Positions 39,440-51,329 of a stretch of DNA of 64,000 nt are shown piece after piece. The translations under genes were made by a program, and so were the position numbers. Source of the DNA: Bradysia coprophila (lineage: Eukaryota; Arthropoda; Insecta; Diptera; Sciaridae). The notes below the pieces were generated by a model. That model had not been told where the DNA came from, did no database searches, and worked only from the letters and a program-made list of their open reading frames with translations. The DNA is taken from positions 6,561,132 to 6,625,131 of the forward strand of contig NW_023504022.1 of NCBI RefSeq assembly GCF_014529535.1. Reading direction: 5' to 3'. Position 1 is the stretch's first letter; each line of letters starts with the position of its first letter.

Positions 39440-39840
39440 AGCTATTACCTTTCTAATGACACCAAACACGACCATGTACGTTTCGTGTACCTCGAGAAAT
39501 TTCTGTAAGAAAAGTGTAAGTTTTGAGTCTTTTTTCGGTTGAAAACTTCAACTGTACATATCTCAGTGTGGATGAATTTTGCCCCGGAAGTACATGCAAT
39601 TACCTTTCTAATGACACCCCACACGACCCTGACGTACGGCTCGTGTAACTGGAGAAATTTTTGTAAGAAAAGTGCAAGTTTTCGGTTTTTTATGACTTAT
39701 TACCAGCCACACAAACTTCGAAGATTTTTTTGAAAGTGGTTTTGGCTTCTGGGGTCGAATACCTTACTGGGCACATATAAAAAATTCCTATAGAAAATGC
39801 GTCCGATTTCGGTCTTCTGTTTTTCAGAAGAATCCCTCTT
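39440..39840. repeat. Single arm of the 7288-8222 foldback family
   Basis: It matches the right arm of the element at 7288-8222 (GACACCCCACACGACC, ACGGCTCGTGTAACTGGAGA, TTCAGAAGAATCCCTCTT end). The partner arm is absent. This is either a deletion or the outcome of insertion and excision of one arm. Confidence 0.8.
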
Positions 39841-40702
39841 AACGATCACAAATAATTAGTATTGTTTACGAAAAATTTTTAAAAAAAACAAGAAATAAAA
39901 CCACGAAATCGAATATTTTGTGTAAAAAAAAGATTGTTCGACCAAGTTCAATTTTTTCGGACCACCCTGTGCTTTCCAAAAACATTTTGATTTCTTCATT
40001 CGTGTTCAGAATTTAGCGGAATTTAGAGATTCACATATCCCAGTTAATATATGTTTCTAAAAGACTCGAAAAGAAAAGAGAATGGTCCAAAATTAAGAAT
40101 TTTATTCAATAACTCAAAAATTGTGACTTTGATGATTTTTTCGGCCCATCCTATATTTTCCACAAACTTTTTGTATTCAGCAACGTTGTTCAGAATTTAA
40201 AACTCTACATTTTTCCTAAAGAAAATAATTTTTTTATCTTTTTTTGTACTCGTGATATTCACTGAAAAGCGTGAAAAAACAGGGATTTTCGGATTTGAGC
40301 CGCCGCCAAAAGTTATTGCCCTAACAATTGCTCAGTCTGACACCCTAACTAATATCTTCCGAAAAACACTTTAACATGCTCCGGACTCAAAATACCCACT
40401 TGTGAGTTTGCTTTTGTTTAGAATTTTGGATCTCATGTTGTGAACTACTTTCACAGCATCCAATGTTATCTGCGATTTCTTTAAAGTTACTCTCGCAAAA
40501 CATTTAGAAATGAATATTGAATGATTCCAACATTTTTATTAAAAAGAACCTTTTCATTTACTCTATAATTGTGTAATTATTGTTGTTGAAAAGATCGTTT
40601 TTTTGCTGCTTTCAAGGCAGTGTGTTTTTTCACTTTATCAAAAAAAGCTTTTTTCACATTAAATTTCAATTGTTCGCCGCCAATGGCCAGTGAACAAATT
40701 TA
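39841..40702. other. Spacer, no gene seen
   Basis: AT-rich DNA. A fragment of the 20103-20331 foldback family (GTGAACTACTTTCACAGCATCC) is near 40440. No coding signal. Confidence 0.45.
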
Positions 40703-41792
40703 CAGACGTCCCACTGACTTTCGGGGTGTTCGACTTAAAACAAGTCGAACATTTTCCTTGAAAAAGTCGGACAAAATCGGACATATTTTCGCTAAAAAGT
40801 CGGACTAAATCGGACATTTTCTAAGGAAAAGTACCTGTATTTTTTCAATAAAGTACAAAATCGGACAATTTCTCGTCGATAAATCGCAAAGTATACATAT
40901 AAACATACTGAAGGTAATGCAAATGCTCAGCGGATCATAAATTTTACGGAACCTAAGTTTCGGGTGAATATAAGACGCGTTATGTTGCTTGCGTGATGTT
41001 TGGAGTTTTTGTGTTGAGTATAAAGAGCTTAGGGCCAACATTATAAAAATTATATTCACCCGAAAGTAGGGTTCCGTGAGTTTTTGTGTATGTTTATATA
41101 CTTTGGATAAATCGTACTTATAAATTGAATTTAGAGGCGTCAGGAATGAAGTTCATCTAAAAGATAAAAAACACCTCCAGCGAGTTTGCTTCGCTGCAAA
41201 AACTCCCTATTAGATCCTGCTTCGGGTCTACATCGCAGGCTTTTTAAAGACTATTTTGGATTTCTGTCTGAACTTTATGGACATTTAAACAGATGCATGT
41301 CACTTCCTGAAGTCTTATTACTCAATCATGGTTCAACAACCTCCCTGTCGACCTACAACTTATAACTTAGATGTTACAAGTCAGAAGGAATATAAATAAC
41401 TTATAAATTCGACTGTCTGTTGACTGTAAGTTAACGTATACAAAATTGTAAATATGTGAGTCAACCTCTATGGTACCTCTATGTAGTCAACATAACAAGT
41501 CAATACAGTAATATATTTACTGTCTTAATTTTATAGTTACATGTACAATGTGAAAATTTGTAAACAACTAAATGCGAGCGGAGCGAGCGACTTTTTTCGA
41601 GTTTGCATCAGAAGCATTTAATGTTACTAACAAATTTTATCTTGAAGAAAAAGTCTCATAAATTTTTATTTTTGAAAAGAAGTCGGACAAAGTTGGACAA
41701 TTTTTTATGAAAAAGTCGGACAAGTCGGACAAATCGTACAAAGTCGGACAAATGTTGAAAAAGTCGGACAAATCGAACATGTGGGACGTCTG
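40703..41792. mobile_element. hAT-like non-autonomous element, 1.09 kb, with AAGTCGGACAAA-iterated ends
   Basis: The ends CAGACGTCCCAC and GTGGGACGTCTG are inverted repeats. The 8-bp duplication CAAATTTA flanks both exactly (40695-40702 and 41793-41800). Inside each end, AAGTCGGACAAAATCGGACA-like units repeat 4-6 times, in the same orientation on both sides. A secondary hairpin (about 40881-40980 with 41047-41113, CGGAACCTAAGTTTCGGGTG and its complement) sits inside. No transposase is visible. Confidence 0.9.
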
Positions 41793-42000
41793 CAAATTTA
41801 CTATTTCGATTTTATTGCGCGGGAGCAAAGGCTCTCTACCTTTGTAGTGAGCCTTTGGCGGGAGATAACGTTTGTCAACACTTTTCGAAAATATATTTCA
41901 AAAGTAAAACGAAAATACAGCTGATGTTGTACGAGGCAAATCAAAGCCAATTTTATTAAAATAAATTGCAAGCAGTGTTTCGTGATCGTATTTTTAATAG

Positions 42001-43401
42001 GCAAGACCACAACACCACTTCAAACGAAACCAACTAACCGGAGAAATTACCGACAGCAAGCAACCCACGAATTAACTTCAGAACATGAGGTTGAAGTAAA
42101 ACGATCGAAACCAAGACCGGAGTTCAGTCATTCTGCCACAAGAGGAAAGGACGAAATTATACGGAAAGCAACAGCACTCAAAATGAAGCAACCAGAGCCG
42201 GGACCAGAGACAAGGACACTTTCTGTCAAACTGATTGACATAATGAAATGTAAATTTCTTTTTGTTTTTAATTAATTCATTTAACTGTTTGAGTCAACTA
42301 TGAACAGATCCGATTGTGCCAGTCAGTGTGTCTGTACCAACACGAAAGCAAACGCTGGCTACCAACATAAACAAAGCAACGCTGGCAGCGGCACAACTGA
42401 AAAAAGCTGTGAATGTCCAAAATGGAATACCAATTTTGATTGATCTAACCGTTGATGAAAATGCAACCCTTATGACAAATAATGGGCAGTCTCGAGGTGT
42501 AGCACAAATTAAAACTAAAGAAAAGGCAGAGCAATGCAGAGATGAAGGAACGACTAAAAAACAAACGAAAGCAGCGTCCAAAAAGAAAGCTGTTGTCGAA
42601 TCGGAAAGTGAAATGTCTGAGGATGCTTCCGGGCAAGATCCATGGCAAAGCGATTCCGGGCAGGATCCGTGGAAAGCCGTACCAGTTGAAAGCGATGTGG
42701 AGAGTGAAGAGTCTGACCATGAATTGGAGTTTTTCCAATCGGATCATGAATTTTCCCAAGAATCCGATGATGAAACTCAAATTGTGCCAATGAAACGAGC
42801 TAGAACAGCACAGGACGACAATCAAAACAAAATTGAAGGCAAATGGTGTGCATGCCAGAAATGTAAAATGCGCAATAACCCCGAAAGTATTTTACTGTGT
42901 GACAGGTGTGATTTAGGGTACCACATTCACTGTTTGGTTCCGATGCTATTCACTATTCCCGAAGGCCATTGGTTTTGTTCCCAATGTCAGCAGGAAAAGC
43001 TCATTAAATCATTGGAAAATCTGCTCAAAAACTTGGACAAAGGCCTGATCCGTCAGAAGGCAAAAAAAAATGCTGAAATTGCCCGACGAAAGCGAAAGGA
43101 ATTCGCCAGCCTTAATATGCTACCTGATGAAGGTGAGACAGTGCGTAAAAAATCAAAACGAAGAAACGTTGCTGGAGATAGATCGAATGGATCGTCACCT
43201 TCGTCTAGTGGATCGAGCAGTAACAGTTGCTCCGAGAACAATAAACCAGTTTATAAACTTCGAGAACGCGGTCAGACTAAAGTCAACTATCGCTTTGCAG
43301 ATTACGATGATTTAATAAAATCATCAACAAGCGATGCAAAAGGGTCCGATACGAATTCCGAGACAGAAGATGATGGATCGGATGATAGTTTCCGAGGATG
43401 A
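42001..43401 (+). CDS. RSF1-like PHD-finger protein (short, 5' end unresolved)
   Basis: RSF1 is the histone-binding partner of the SNF2H/ISWI remodeller in the nucleus. The second exon (42308-43401) has an acidic linker, then a PHD finger (CACQKCKMRNNPE..LLCDRCDLGYHIHC..WFCSQC), a basic coiled segment and the RSF1-type block YKLRERGQTKVNYRFADYDDL. A first exon (42001-42249) joins it across a 58-nt intron with matching phase. Its left edge looks like a splice acceptor (TTTTTAATAG), and no ATG opens it before 42183, so a 5' exon is missing or the gene is truncated. Full RSF1 proteins are far longer and carry an N-terminal WHIM region, not seen here. After the stop at 43401 a second frame (43394-43450) gives an acidic Asp/Ser tail, so a frameshift is possible. 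AATAAA at 43488. Could be a truncated paralogue. Confidence 0.72.
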
Positions 43402-43493
43402 ACAAGATGACAATTTTTCCGCAGGAAGCGGAAACGATTCAGATAGTTAATTGAGGATAATTGGTAAAATCCCAAAGAAATGTTTCAAATAAA

Positions 43494-44146
43494 AGAAATA
43501 AATTTTGAATCAATCAAATTGAATATTATTCAGAGAGGAATCATAACGTAGTCTTACGGATCTGAGAGGTATGGTTTTTAGTACACATAAAATAGTCTTT
43601 TTCGCAACGTTTTTTAGGACACAATGAATCCAATTTTATAATTTTCTGCTTCATTTAAATTATCCAAGCATCTTCAGAGCCATCGATGCTTTGCTGAAAA
43701 GCATACATTTAGGCGCTTTTTAAATACTGGATTTTAGTTTACTTTTGATGATAGCTTTCCATCAGAATCCTTTTTTAATAATGTACGACCGCAATAAAGA
43801 ATGTGTTAGCTTTCAAAAAAAAAAAAAAAAAATTGGTTGAATCAGTTTGGCCAGCTCTGAGAATGAGCAGTTTATGAAAATATTGTTAAACTGCTCACGT
43901 TTTTAAAAAATCATCTAAAATGAAATACGAGACACGCAAATGTAGGCTACAATTTTAGCTAAGCACCGATGTCTCTTAAGTCAATCTAATTCTAAAAAAT
44001 TAATTAATATTAATTAATTAAATTAAAATGTCGCTTCACGCTTCCGAGAGATTTCCCGAGAGGCATTTGGGTAGCCAATGGGACCCTGTTAGTTAATTTT
44101 AAGTGATCTGTGGGTCAAATGTCAAAATGAGAGGAATTATATACAA
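43494..44146. other. Spacer, no gene seen
   Basis: Contains a run of 20 A near 43817 and an ATTAATTAATATTAATTAAT palindrome near 44000. No coding signal. Confidence 0.45.
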
Positions 44147-44950
44147 ATACAATGTTAAAAGAGAGTCGAAATTTTGACATATCACCCATCGAGATCAGTT
44201 GAATTAACTGGTTTTTTCCCCTGTTTTTACGCTCTTTTAACACTGTATACAGATAATGTAAACTAGGCTTAAGTCTCCATCTCCGTGAGAGAGCAAGCTG
44301 TCAAATAAACAAAGGAAAAATTAAAAAACATTCAATTTTGTCTCTCACACGGAGTACTTTTTTGTTAAGAGGAAACTAAGCATTACTCTCAATAGTTTTT
44401 ATTCATTCATCAACTTCTGACAGCTGACCCATAGGATCAGATAAATTTAACTGGTTTTCGCTCTGCGTAAACATTCTACAGAGTGCGAAACTAATTTAAA
44501 TGGCCTTGACGGCAATGTCAAAAGTCTATGAATGAAAATAAATCAAAATTTAAGTTCGAAATACAAATTTTGTATGAGTTTTTTCTCTCATTTTAACATT
44601 GCCAGTTACGTTTAACTGAGCCGAAATTTCTCTTCGTTGACACGTTACATGGTGTTTAGCGATAGCGAAGACTAGTTAAATTTACCTGGTCTCAGGATCA
44701 CACGCCAAATCTTCATTAACGAAATAGTTATTTACGCAACTGTTGTGGACTGTATATTTTAGGCAATTTCGCGGGTTGTAGCCCGAACGCAGTGAGAGCA
44801 CAAGCGAAAGTGACTAAAATAAACCGTCCACGACAGATGTGTTGTGTATACAGTGTTAAAAGAGAGACGAAATTTTGACAAATCACCCATCGAGATCAGT
44901 TAAATTAACTGTTTTTTTTCCTGTTTTTCGGCTCTTTTAACACTGTATAC
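44147..44950. repeat. Two copies of a roughly 100-bp MITE (CAGTGTTAAAAGAG ends) with related debris between
   Basis: Copies at 44147-44247 and 44849-44950 run from GTTAAAAGAGAG to CTCTTTTAACACTGTATAC with a body GAAATTTTGACA..ATCACCCATCGAGATCAG. Partial ends recur at 45320, 46985 and 51425. Between them, 44258-44390 is an inverted copy of 38905-39050. Confidence 0.75.
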
Positions 44951-45540
44951 AACTTTTCATGCTGAGGGCCTAAATTACGAGAAAAATTCCGCATGAAAAA
45001 TAAAATTGAAAGTTATGCTGTTTAAAAACAAAATTTTGTTTGCGATTTCTCTCATTATGACGTGTGACTCCGAGACCAATTCGACAGAAATCGCTCTCGT
45101 AAAACACTCTGGTGAACCACAGAGTAAAGTTAACCAGGCAGGAGCACTACTTTGACTAAGGACCTGAATAATCTAGTAGCCCTACATTTTTTGCGAATAA
45201 ACTTTTTCAATTTATGTCAGTTCATTTGAGTTCATTTTCAAACAATGTATTAGGTCCATTATTTGACGTTCCGAGAACTGCTCCTGCCTGATTTATTTTA
45301 CTCTGCCGTAATTTTCACCCCTTGTATACAATGATAAAAGAGCGTAAAAACAGGGGAAAAAACATAGCTAACGCCGACCCGTACGAAACACCTATTCGTA
45401 TCAAAAGCCTTTAATGTGAAACTCTTCATTTCTCTTACTTCATTTTCTTCTCTGCTGAAAAACTATTCTTCCTTTTAAATCACTTACATTATCCATTCTT
45501 TGCCTTGTTATCATATACAATTAAATTGCCGGAGGCAATA
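44951..45540. other. Spacer, no gene seen
   Basis: It has AT-rich DNA with fragments of the flanking MITEs (GATAAAAGAGCGTAAAAACA near 45330). No coding signal. Confidence 0.4.
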
Positions 45541-46692
45541 TAGACAGCCCCGTACGAAGTCAAATTTTATAAATTCCTATTTAAACAGCTATATACCGCT
45601 ATATTTATCGATATTTCACTGTAAATAAACATTTCACAGAGGAATATATGCTATTATATAGCTCTATATGCCTGTATATAGCTCAATATAGCTGTATATA
45701 GGTATATATAGATGTCCGTATATGGAATGCCTGAAACAACCCACACACATAACAAATTATTTCCATGTTAACAGAAACTCTCTAAGTATCATTTTTCCCA
45801 CTTTATATCACTTTTAATAAAATCCAATATGGCCGCCGGCAGCCATTTTGTTAGGAAACCGAAAATAGTACCGACGCTTTACATTCGTTAATACCTTTCA
45901 AACAAAAAAAAATTCATGAAATTCGGTCAAAATTTACTCGAGATATTGTCAAAATACACCACGTTCACTGTACTTCCGAGTAGCCAGATAAGAGCTCACT
46001 CCAAGAGACCTAGCTCACGCTCCGGAGAACATAATTTCATAAAAAAAATTTCCCTGATTGGTACGGTCAATACCTATCTAATAAAGCTAAAACAGACGAA
46101 ATATGTTCAAATGTGGCCGACCTACAAGCAAAAACTGCTTGCCGCCCTGTGCCTGTTCCACACCAAGGGGTCTAACTCACGAGTCGGTCATCCGATTTCC
46201 ATAAACTTTTTTTTTGTCGATCGGTATTGTAAATACCTTTTATTTGACGTATCACTTACAAGTTTAACGTTTAAATGTCCGGAGATATCTTCGAAAAACC
46301 GTAAAGCACTTATTGGGCCACAGCTCGGGAGGGGTCGATCCAAAATCACTCATCTTCGAACTTAGCCTGTCTTTTGACATTACCAAACGGGAAAAAAAAG
46401 AATTTTCAAAATCGGATGCGTTTTACTCAAGTTATCGTGCAGACAGACAGACGGACAGACGGACAGACGGACAGACGGACAGACGGACAGACAGACGGAC
46501 AGACAGACGGACAGACGGACAGACAGACGGACAGACAGACGGACAGACGGACAGACAGACGGACATTTTTTTTTTCGCGGATTTGGCATCTCTAGACAAC
46601 TACAATAGGTTTCCCCTTACTCAGGGAGTCCAATTCGACGTGTTACAAACGTATGCGTAAACCTATAAGACCCCAGTACTTCGTACGGGTCT
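45541..46692. mobile_element. Terminal-inverted-repeat element carrying a GACAGACG microsatellite
   Basis: The left end CCCCGTACGAAGT and right end ACTTCGTACGGGTCTA are inverted. Inside are a TATAGCTCTATATG-type AT repeat (45580-45720), a conserved segment around AATATGGCCGCCGGCAGCC, and a segment CTCAAGTTATCGTGCAGACA that is the inverse of the 154-bp satellite unit. Frames across it (up to 149 codons) are low-complexity or repeat-derived. No target duplication was found, so the ends are approximate. Confidence 0.6.
46437..46563. repeat. (GACAGACG)n-type microsatellite
   Basis: About 127 bp of irregularly mixed CAGA and CGGA tetranucleotides. It is open in several frames on both strands and so yields false Asp-Arg-Gln-Thr frames. 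A complement-strand relative, CTGTCCGTCTGTCTGTCTG, is at 49229-49260. Confidence 0.95.
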
Positions 46693-46779
46693 AACCAGTT
46701 AATTTAACTGAGCTAGATGGGAGATATGTCAAAATTTGTATGTAAAAAGGGGTAAAAACCAGTTAATTTAACTGATCTG

Positions 46780-46960
46780 GATCAATGAAAGTATAAACCA
46801 GGTATGGTCTATTCATACAAACCGGATGACATAGCGATTTCATATAAACAAACTCACCTTTCATGAGAGGTGAGTATCTTTATATGAAATCGCTATGTCC
46901 TCCGCTCGCACTATACAAAGTTTGACATTCGACCATACCTTGTGTTGACGTTCATTGATC
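46780..46960. repeat. Foldback MITE, 181 bp, same end type as 57723-58392
   Basis: The ends GATCAATGAA and TTCATTGATC pair, followed by ACCAGGTATGGTC with GACCATACCTTGTG and a central stem TCATATAAA..TTTATATGA. The element at 57723-58392 shares the CAATGAAAGTATA..GGTATGGT terminus, so they form one family with different interiors. Confidence 0.75.
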
Positions 46961-47176
46961 TAGATGGGTGGTATGTCAAAATTTTTACTCTCTTTTAACA
47001 CTGATGTATACAGTAATATAATTTATAATGTAAATAATGTCAAAAAGAGTTATAAAGTGTTATGATCGGAGTGAGAAAATCGAAGACCATTTAATTATAA
47101 CTTGCCTTGGAGGACATGCCAATCTATTTGATTCTCTTTCAACGTTTTCACGTTTTCCTCTAAATATTTTGTGAAA

Positions 47177-48989
47177 ATGAGTGGAATAGAAATTTGCGAT
47201 TTACCAAATGAGTTAATTACTCAAATTCTTCGCAATCTCAGTCAAGATGATTTACAGAATGCTAGTTTAACGTGTAAACTGTAAGTTAAACGTTCAATAT
47301 AGATGAAGTAATTCGGTCAAATTGATGTGTGTGTTGCACGCTTTTCGTTTCAGATGGAAAAATCTTATCGAATCGTCGTGCCGATGGTCATTGTTGTTGT
47401 ACCACAACAATGAAGTTGATGTTGACGAGCCATGGATTGACTTTATGTTGTCAACAAATCGAAAATTTGACACCATTAAATTGGACATGATAATGTTCAT
47501 GGATAAGAACAAAACTCTGGAAATATTTCAGAAGCATGGGCCTAGCGTTGTCAATTTGCACTTGATGGGAAGCTGTATCGACAGCTTCATTGAATTGGCG
47601 AAAGTATTGAAGTGTATGCCGAATTTGAAGCATGTGATCGTACTTGAGACGTCAACGACATGCGGTGTGGATGATGTACCACTTCTGTCCGATTTGCCGG
47701 ATCTGCCGAAATTAAAGACGCTGGAAATGCTTGGCAGTGAATACAGCATCGTAAAATGCTTTCACAAATCGAAGCTGACGACGATGAAAATTTTCAATTC
47801 CTATCACGATTATTCCTTGAACTGCAAACCGTTGGAGGAGTTTCTAAAATCTCAGGAAATGTTGACGACATTAGCCTTTCGATCTTTACATCAACACACG
47901 TCAACGATATTTCGTACAAAAACTCTGAACCAATCGATGCCGTTCAACTTGACGCACCTATCGTTATTGAATTTGCGACTGCAGGAGTCTCCGAATGGTT
48001 ACAACAATATGTTGGCGTTCATGAAGCCGCATGCGAAAACGCTGAAAGTATTGGAATTGGGACGCTACTTTCCGAGCTTTGTGTTCGAGTTCGTCTTTGC
48101 TAATATGACGAGACTGGAGACAATCACTTTGATGATGACTGAAATACCGAAAGATGATTCCTTCCACGAACGGTTGGAAGAGCACCGCAATATAAAAAAT
48201 TTGATATTTTCGAATTCGGCTGGATACAACGATGAAACGTCACATTTTCTCGGAGATTTTTTGAAAAAACTTCCGAACGTCAACAGCTTAACAATCCGGG
48301 ATTATTGTGGCAACAGAGAGCTTCGCGTTATGGCTGCGGGTATACCAAAACTCGAGTCGCTGGATGTGTATTCTTTCAACCAGCGATTATTCGATGGCGT
48401 ACGGTTTCCCGAATTGAAATCGCTGCGCATCCACCAAATGGATGAAGACATTGATTGGGAAGACTTTACCCAGGCCAATTCTCGACTGATCGAGCTAACA
48501 ATAAACCAAATTTTTGATGAGGAGTTCCTCAACCATGATAACATGGAAATCATCGCAACCAATCTCAACCTGCAGTGCTTGAGACTGGGTGAATCTGTTT
48601 CGGCCGATAAGCGTTTCTTCGAAATTGTACGCGAGAAATGTCCAGACTTACAGATATTAGACTTGCACGAGTCTAACGTACCTGATGAGGTGATGGACCA
48701 GCTGAAGTGTGTTCGATTGTGTGACAGTAATGCATTCGAACGTATGGAATATTCAAGATTTTGGAATGATTACGATGGGCGACTTCCATATGATGAATCC
48801 GATGATGATGATAATGGATGGATGGCTGGAGCAGGTATGCTGGGTCCGTTTGATCCTTATTTAATGGGCATCGATTTTGGCTACGATGACGTGAATGCTG
48901 ATAATTATGAAGATTTCAATGCTCCTGGCTGGCATGTTGATGATGATGAAGATCTTTATGATTTGGACGATTTGGGTGATGAATATTGA
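47177..48989 (+). CDS. F-box and leucine-rich-repeat protein
   Basis: The F-box docks onto Skp1 in SCF ubiquitin ligases and the LRR part selects the substrate. Exon 1 (47177-47280) begins MSGIEICDLPNELITQIL and joins exon 2 (47354-48989) across a 73-nt intron in phase, giving the F-box ICDLPNELITQILRNLS..CKLWKNL near residues 5-45. Then come about 12 irregular LRRs (patterns such as LTHLSLLNLRL, LKVLELGRY, LETITLMM, LESLDVYSF, LKSLRIHQM) and a very acidic C-terminus rich in Asp and Tyr. Total 579 residues. The fit of F-box to LRR across the splice supports the model. AATAAA at 49076. I cannot name the orthologue, and such genes often form lineage-specific families in insects. Confidence 0.85.
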
Positions 48990-49140
48990 AATTTTCCCAA
49001 CACTGTTCAGTTAATGTGATTTCATTTTCACTTCCTAAGTGCTACCCATCGATTGAGTGTTTTTTTTTGAAGTTAAATAAATATTTTCTTGCCTTATATC
49101 CTTAGTCTTTATATAATTTTCTTCAATAACCTATTGACTT

Positions 49141-50100
49141 CGGCGCAGCGAAGGAATCAGTTGCACCCTTATAAACTGGTTTGTTAGGTCTTTTTTCTTT
49201 TAGAAAAAAACCCTATTGTGGACACTTCATCTGTCCGTCTGTCTGTCTGTCTGTCCGTCCATGTGTCTGTGTCACAAATAAAAAATGAGACGATAACAGC
49301 CTTGATTCAAAATTGCAATGCTACTATGAGCAAATGAGCAAATCAACACCAGGCAAATAATAATTATTTGTTATCTGATAAACCAATCGCTCATAGTTGG
49401 CATTGCAATTCGAAAATTTGGTAGTTGACAACCGAATTAATTACCAGCGATATGTTTACTTTTCGATGGCTTTGCACCGACTGATGCAATTATTCTGACT
49501 GCTTGTCTATTTCCACACGAGAATTTGGGAGTTGGCTACCACGATGATAAATTGCAATGCTACTATGAGCAAATCAACACCAGGCAAATAATAATTATTT
49601 GTTATCTGATAACCGATAGCTCACAGTTAACATTGCAATTCTAAAATTTGGTAGTTGGTAGTTGGACTACCAAGGCTATAATTGACTACCAAACGTAATT
49701 TTTGGGGAAGAGATGTTTACTATTCGAGAGCTGCGCACCGACTGACAAAATTATTCTGCCTACTTGCCTATTTAAAGCTTGAATTTTTGGTAGTTGACTA
49801 CCAAACTGGTAGTTGACTACCATACTGATAGAGAGGTGGTAGAGATGTTAACTGTTTGAGAGCTGCACACCAACTGATGAGATTATTTAGGCTGCTTGCC
49901 TATTTATAATTCGATAATTTGGTAGTTGACTACCAAACTGGTAGTTGAATACCAAAATGGTTGTTGAATAGTTGAGTTTGGTAGTTGAATACAAAATTGG
50001 TAGTTGACTACGAAACTGATAGAACGATGGTGGCGATGTTTACTGTTCAACAGCTGGATATCGACTGAAGAAACTATTCTTCCTGCTTGCCTATTTGTAA
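49141..50100. repeat. Degenerate tandem and dispersed repeats (GGTAGTTGACTACC)
   Basis: A block ACTATGAGCAAATCAACACC..TTATTTGTTATCTGATAA occurs at 49322 and 49562. A second motif GATGTTTACT..GAGAGCTGCGCACCGACTGA..TGCTTGCCTATTT occurs at about 49451, 49700, 49832 and 50031. Between them GGTAGTTGACTACCAAAC is iterated. A short CTGTC microsatellite lies at 49229-49260. No gene. Confidence 0.75.
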
Positions 50101-50108
50101 CTCACGTA

Positions 50109-51329
50109 CGAGGGGCACCCTAAAAGTTTCGGGAATAGGGTATTTCCGACGCATAAAAGTATTTAATTTTAACATATTCGTAAATTTCAACATTTTTTAA
50201 GTAAAATGACGTCTTAACATCGTAAAAAAAAGATTTTGTTGTGAGTTGAGGAACATTTATAAAAAGGCTTGTCGGCCATTATTGAAAATGGAAGAATTCA
50301 TTTTCTGAAGTGCTGTTCGTTTTTAATTTTTTCTTACATAATTATTTTTTATTAAAGTATTTTTATGTTAACATGTAAAGTATGGTCCATCTAAATGGTA
50401 ATAAGTCATATACGCGGCCTTCAAATGTTGACACTTCGTAGTAATGCGATAAATTAAAAACATCTTATGCTGACGGATTCAGAGCTCCACAGATCTGCCT
50501 CAAAAACCGGTTTCGATAACTGAAAGTACTTTGCTGTTGCATTGGACTCTCAGCTATCAGAAAAGTCATAATTCATGTGAAATAATTTGATATACGCAGA
50601 TAAGACCAGTTTGATCTTAGTCAGTGTCCCTTGGCAAATTGTGTAGTCCTAGAACAATTTCGCTAAAAACGTTCCGAGAACTTATATTTTTACTGTATTT
50701 TTTTCGATTATAAATTCCTCACTTTTACTCAAAGCAAATTAACCAAGAAACAGCCACGATATAGGCCTTAAGGCAAGCAAAATGTGATCTCAAAGTGAGA
50801 CTTCAGTATCAGGCTTTTTCGTGATTTAAATTTCTCGGCCTCAATATCTCAGAAGCGGAAAAACGTTCTGCCTGGAAAGGGATGGACTTTCATAACTGAA
50901 ACATAAGCTATTGTTTCACTAGGAAACAGGCCATGTTGCACCTCAAATTTTAGAAATAAACTGATCCATTTTGTAGGGCCGCTCTCGCAGTGATTTTGCG
51001 TGTGAATCTAATTCTTTCAATTTTCCCGAAATTTCTGATGAAATCTGTTAGGATTTCTTAGATACATATTTTTAGGATTCTTTTATCGAACTATGCTGGT
51101 ATTACATCGATATTGCGACCCAAACAACAGAAACCCTGGTCTAAACTTGCCAAAGTCGTGAAATTTTAGTTCAATTTTTAATGATAAGCCCTAATGTCTG
51201 AGTACACCCTTTTTTCGAGCTGAGTTGGCTATTTACCTTAAAAAATGTTGAAAGTTACGAATATGTTCAAATTAAATACTTTTATGCGTGGGAAATACCC
51301 GATTCCCGAAACTTTTAGGGTGCCCTTCG
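50109..51329. mobile_element. Mariner-type non-autonomous element, 1,221 bp, TA duplication
   Basis: The left end CGAGGGGCACCCTAAAAGTT and right end AACTTTTAGGGTGCCCTTCG are inverted over about 75 bp, and TA flanks each side (50107-50108 and 51330-51331). TA target duplication and the length suit a Tc1/mariner element. No transposase frame or DDE motif is visible in the AT-rich interior, so it is either a decayed copy or a large MITE. Confidence 0.85.

Noticed and set aside
46313..46660. Long open frames on both strands full of Asp-Arg-Gln-Thr or Cys-Pro-Ser-Val repeats
   Set aside because: They are translations of the CAGA/CGGA microsatellite, open in several frames at once.
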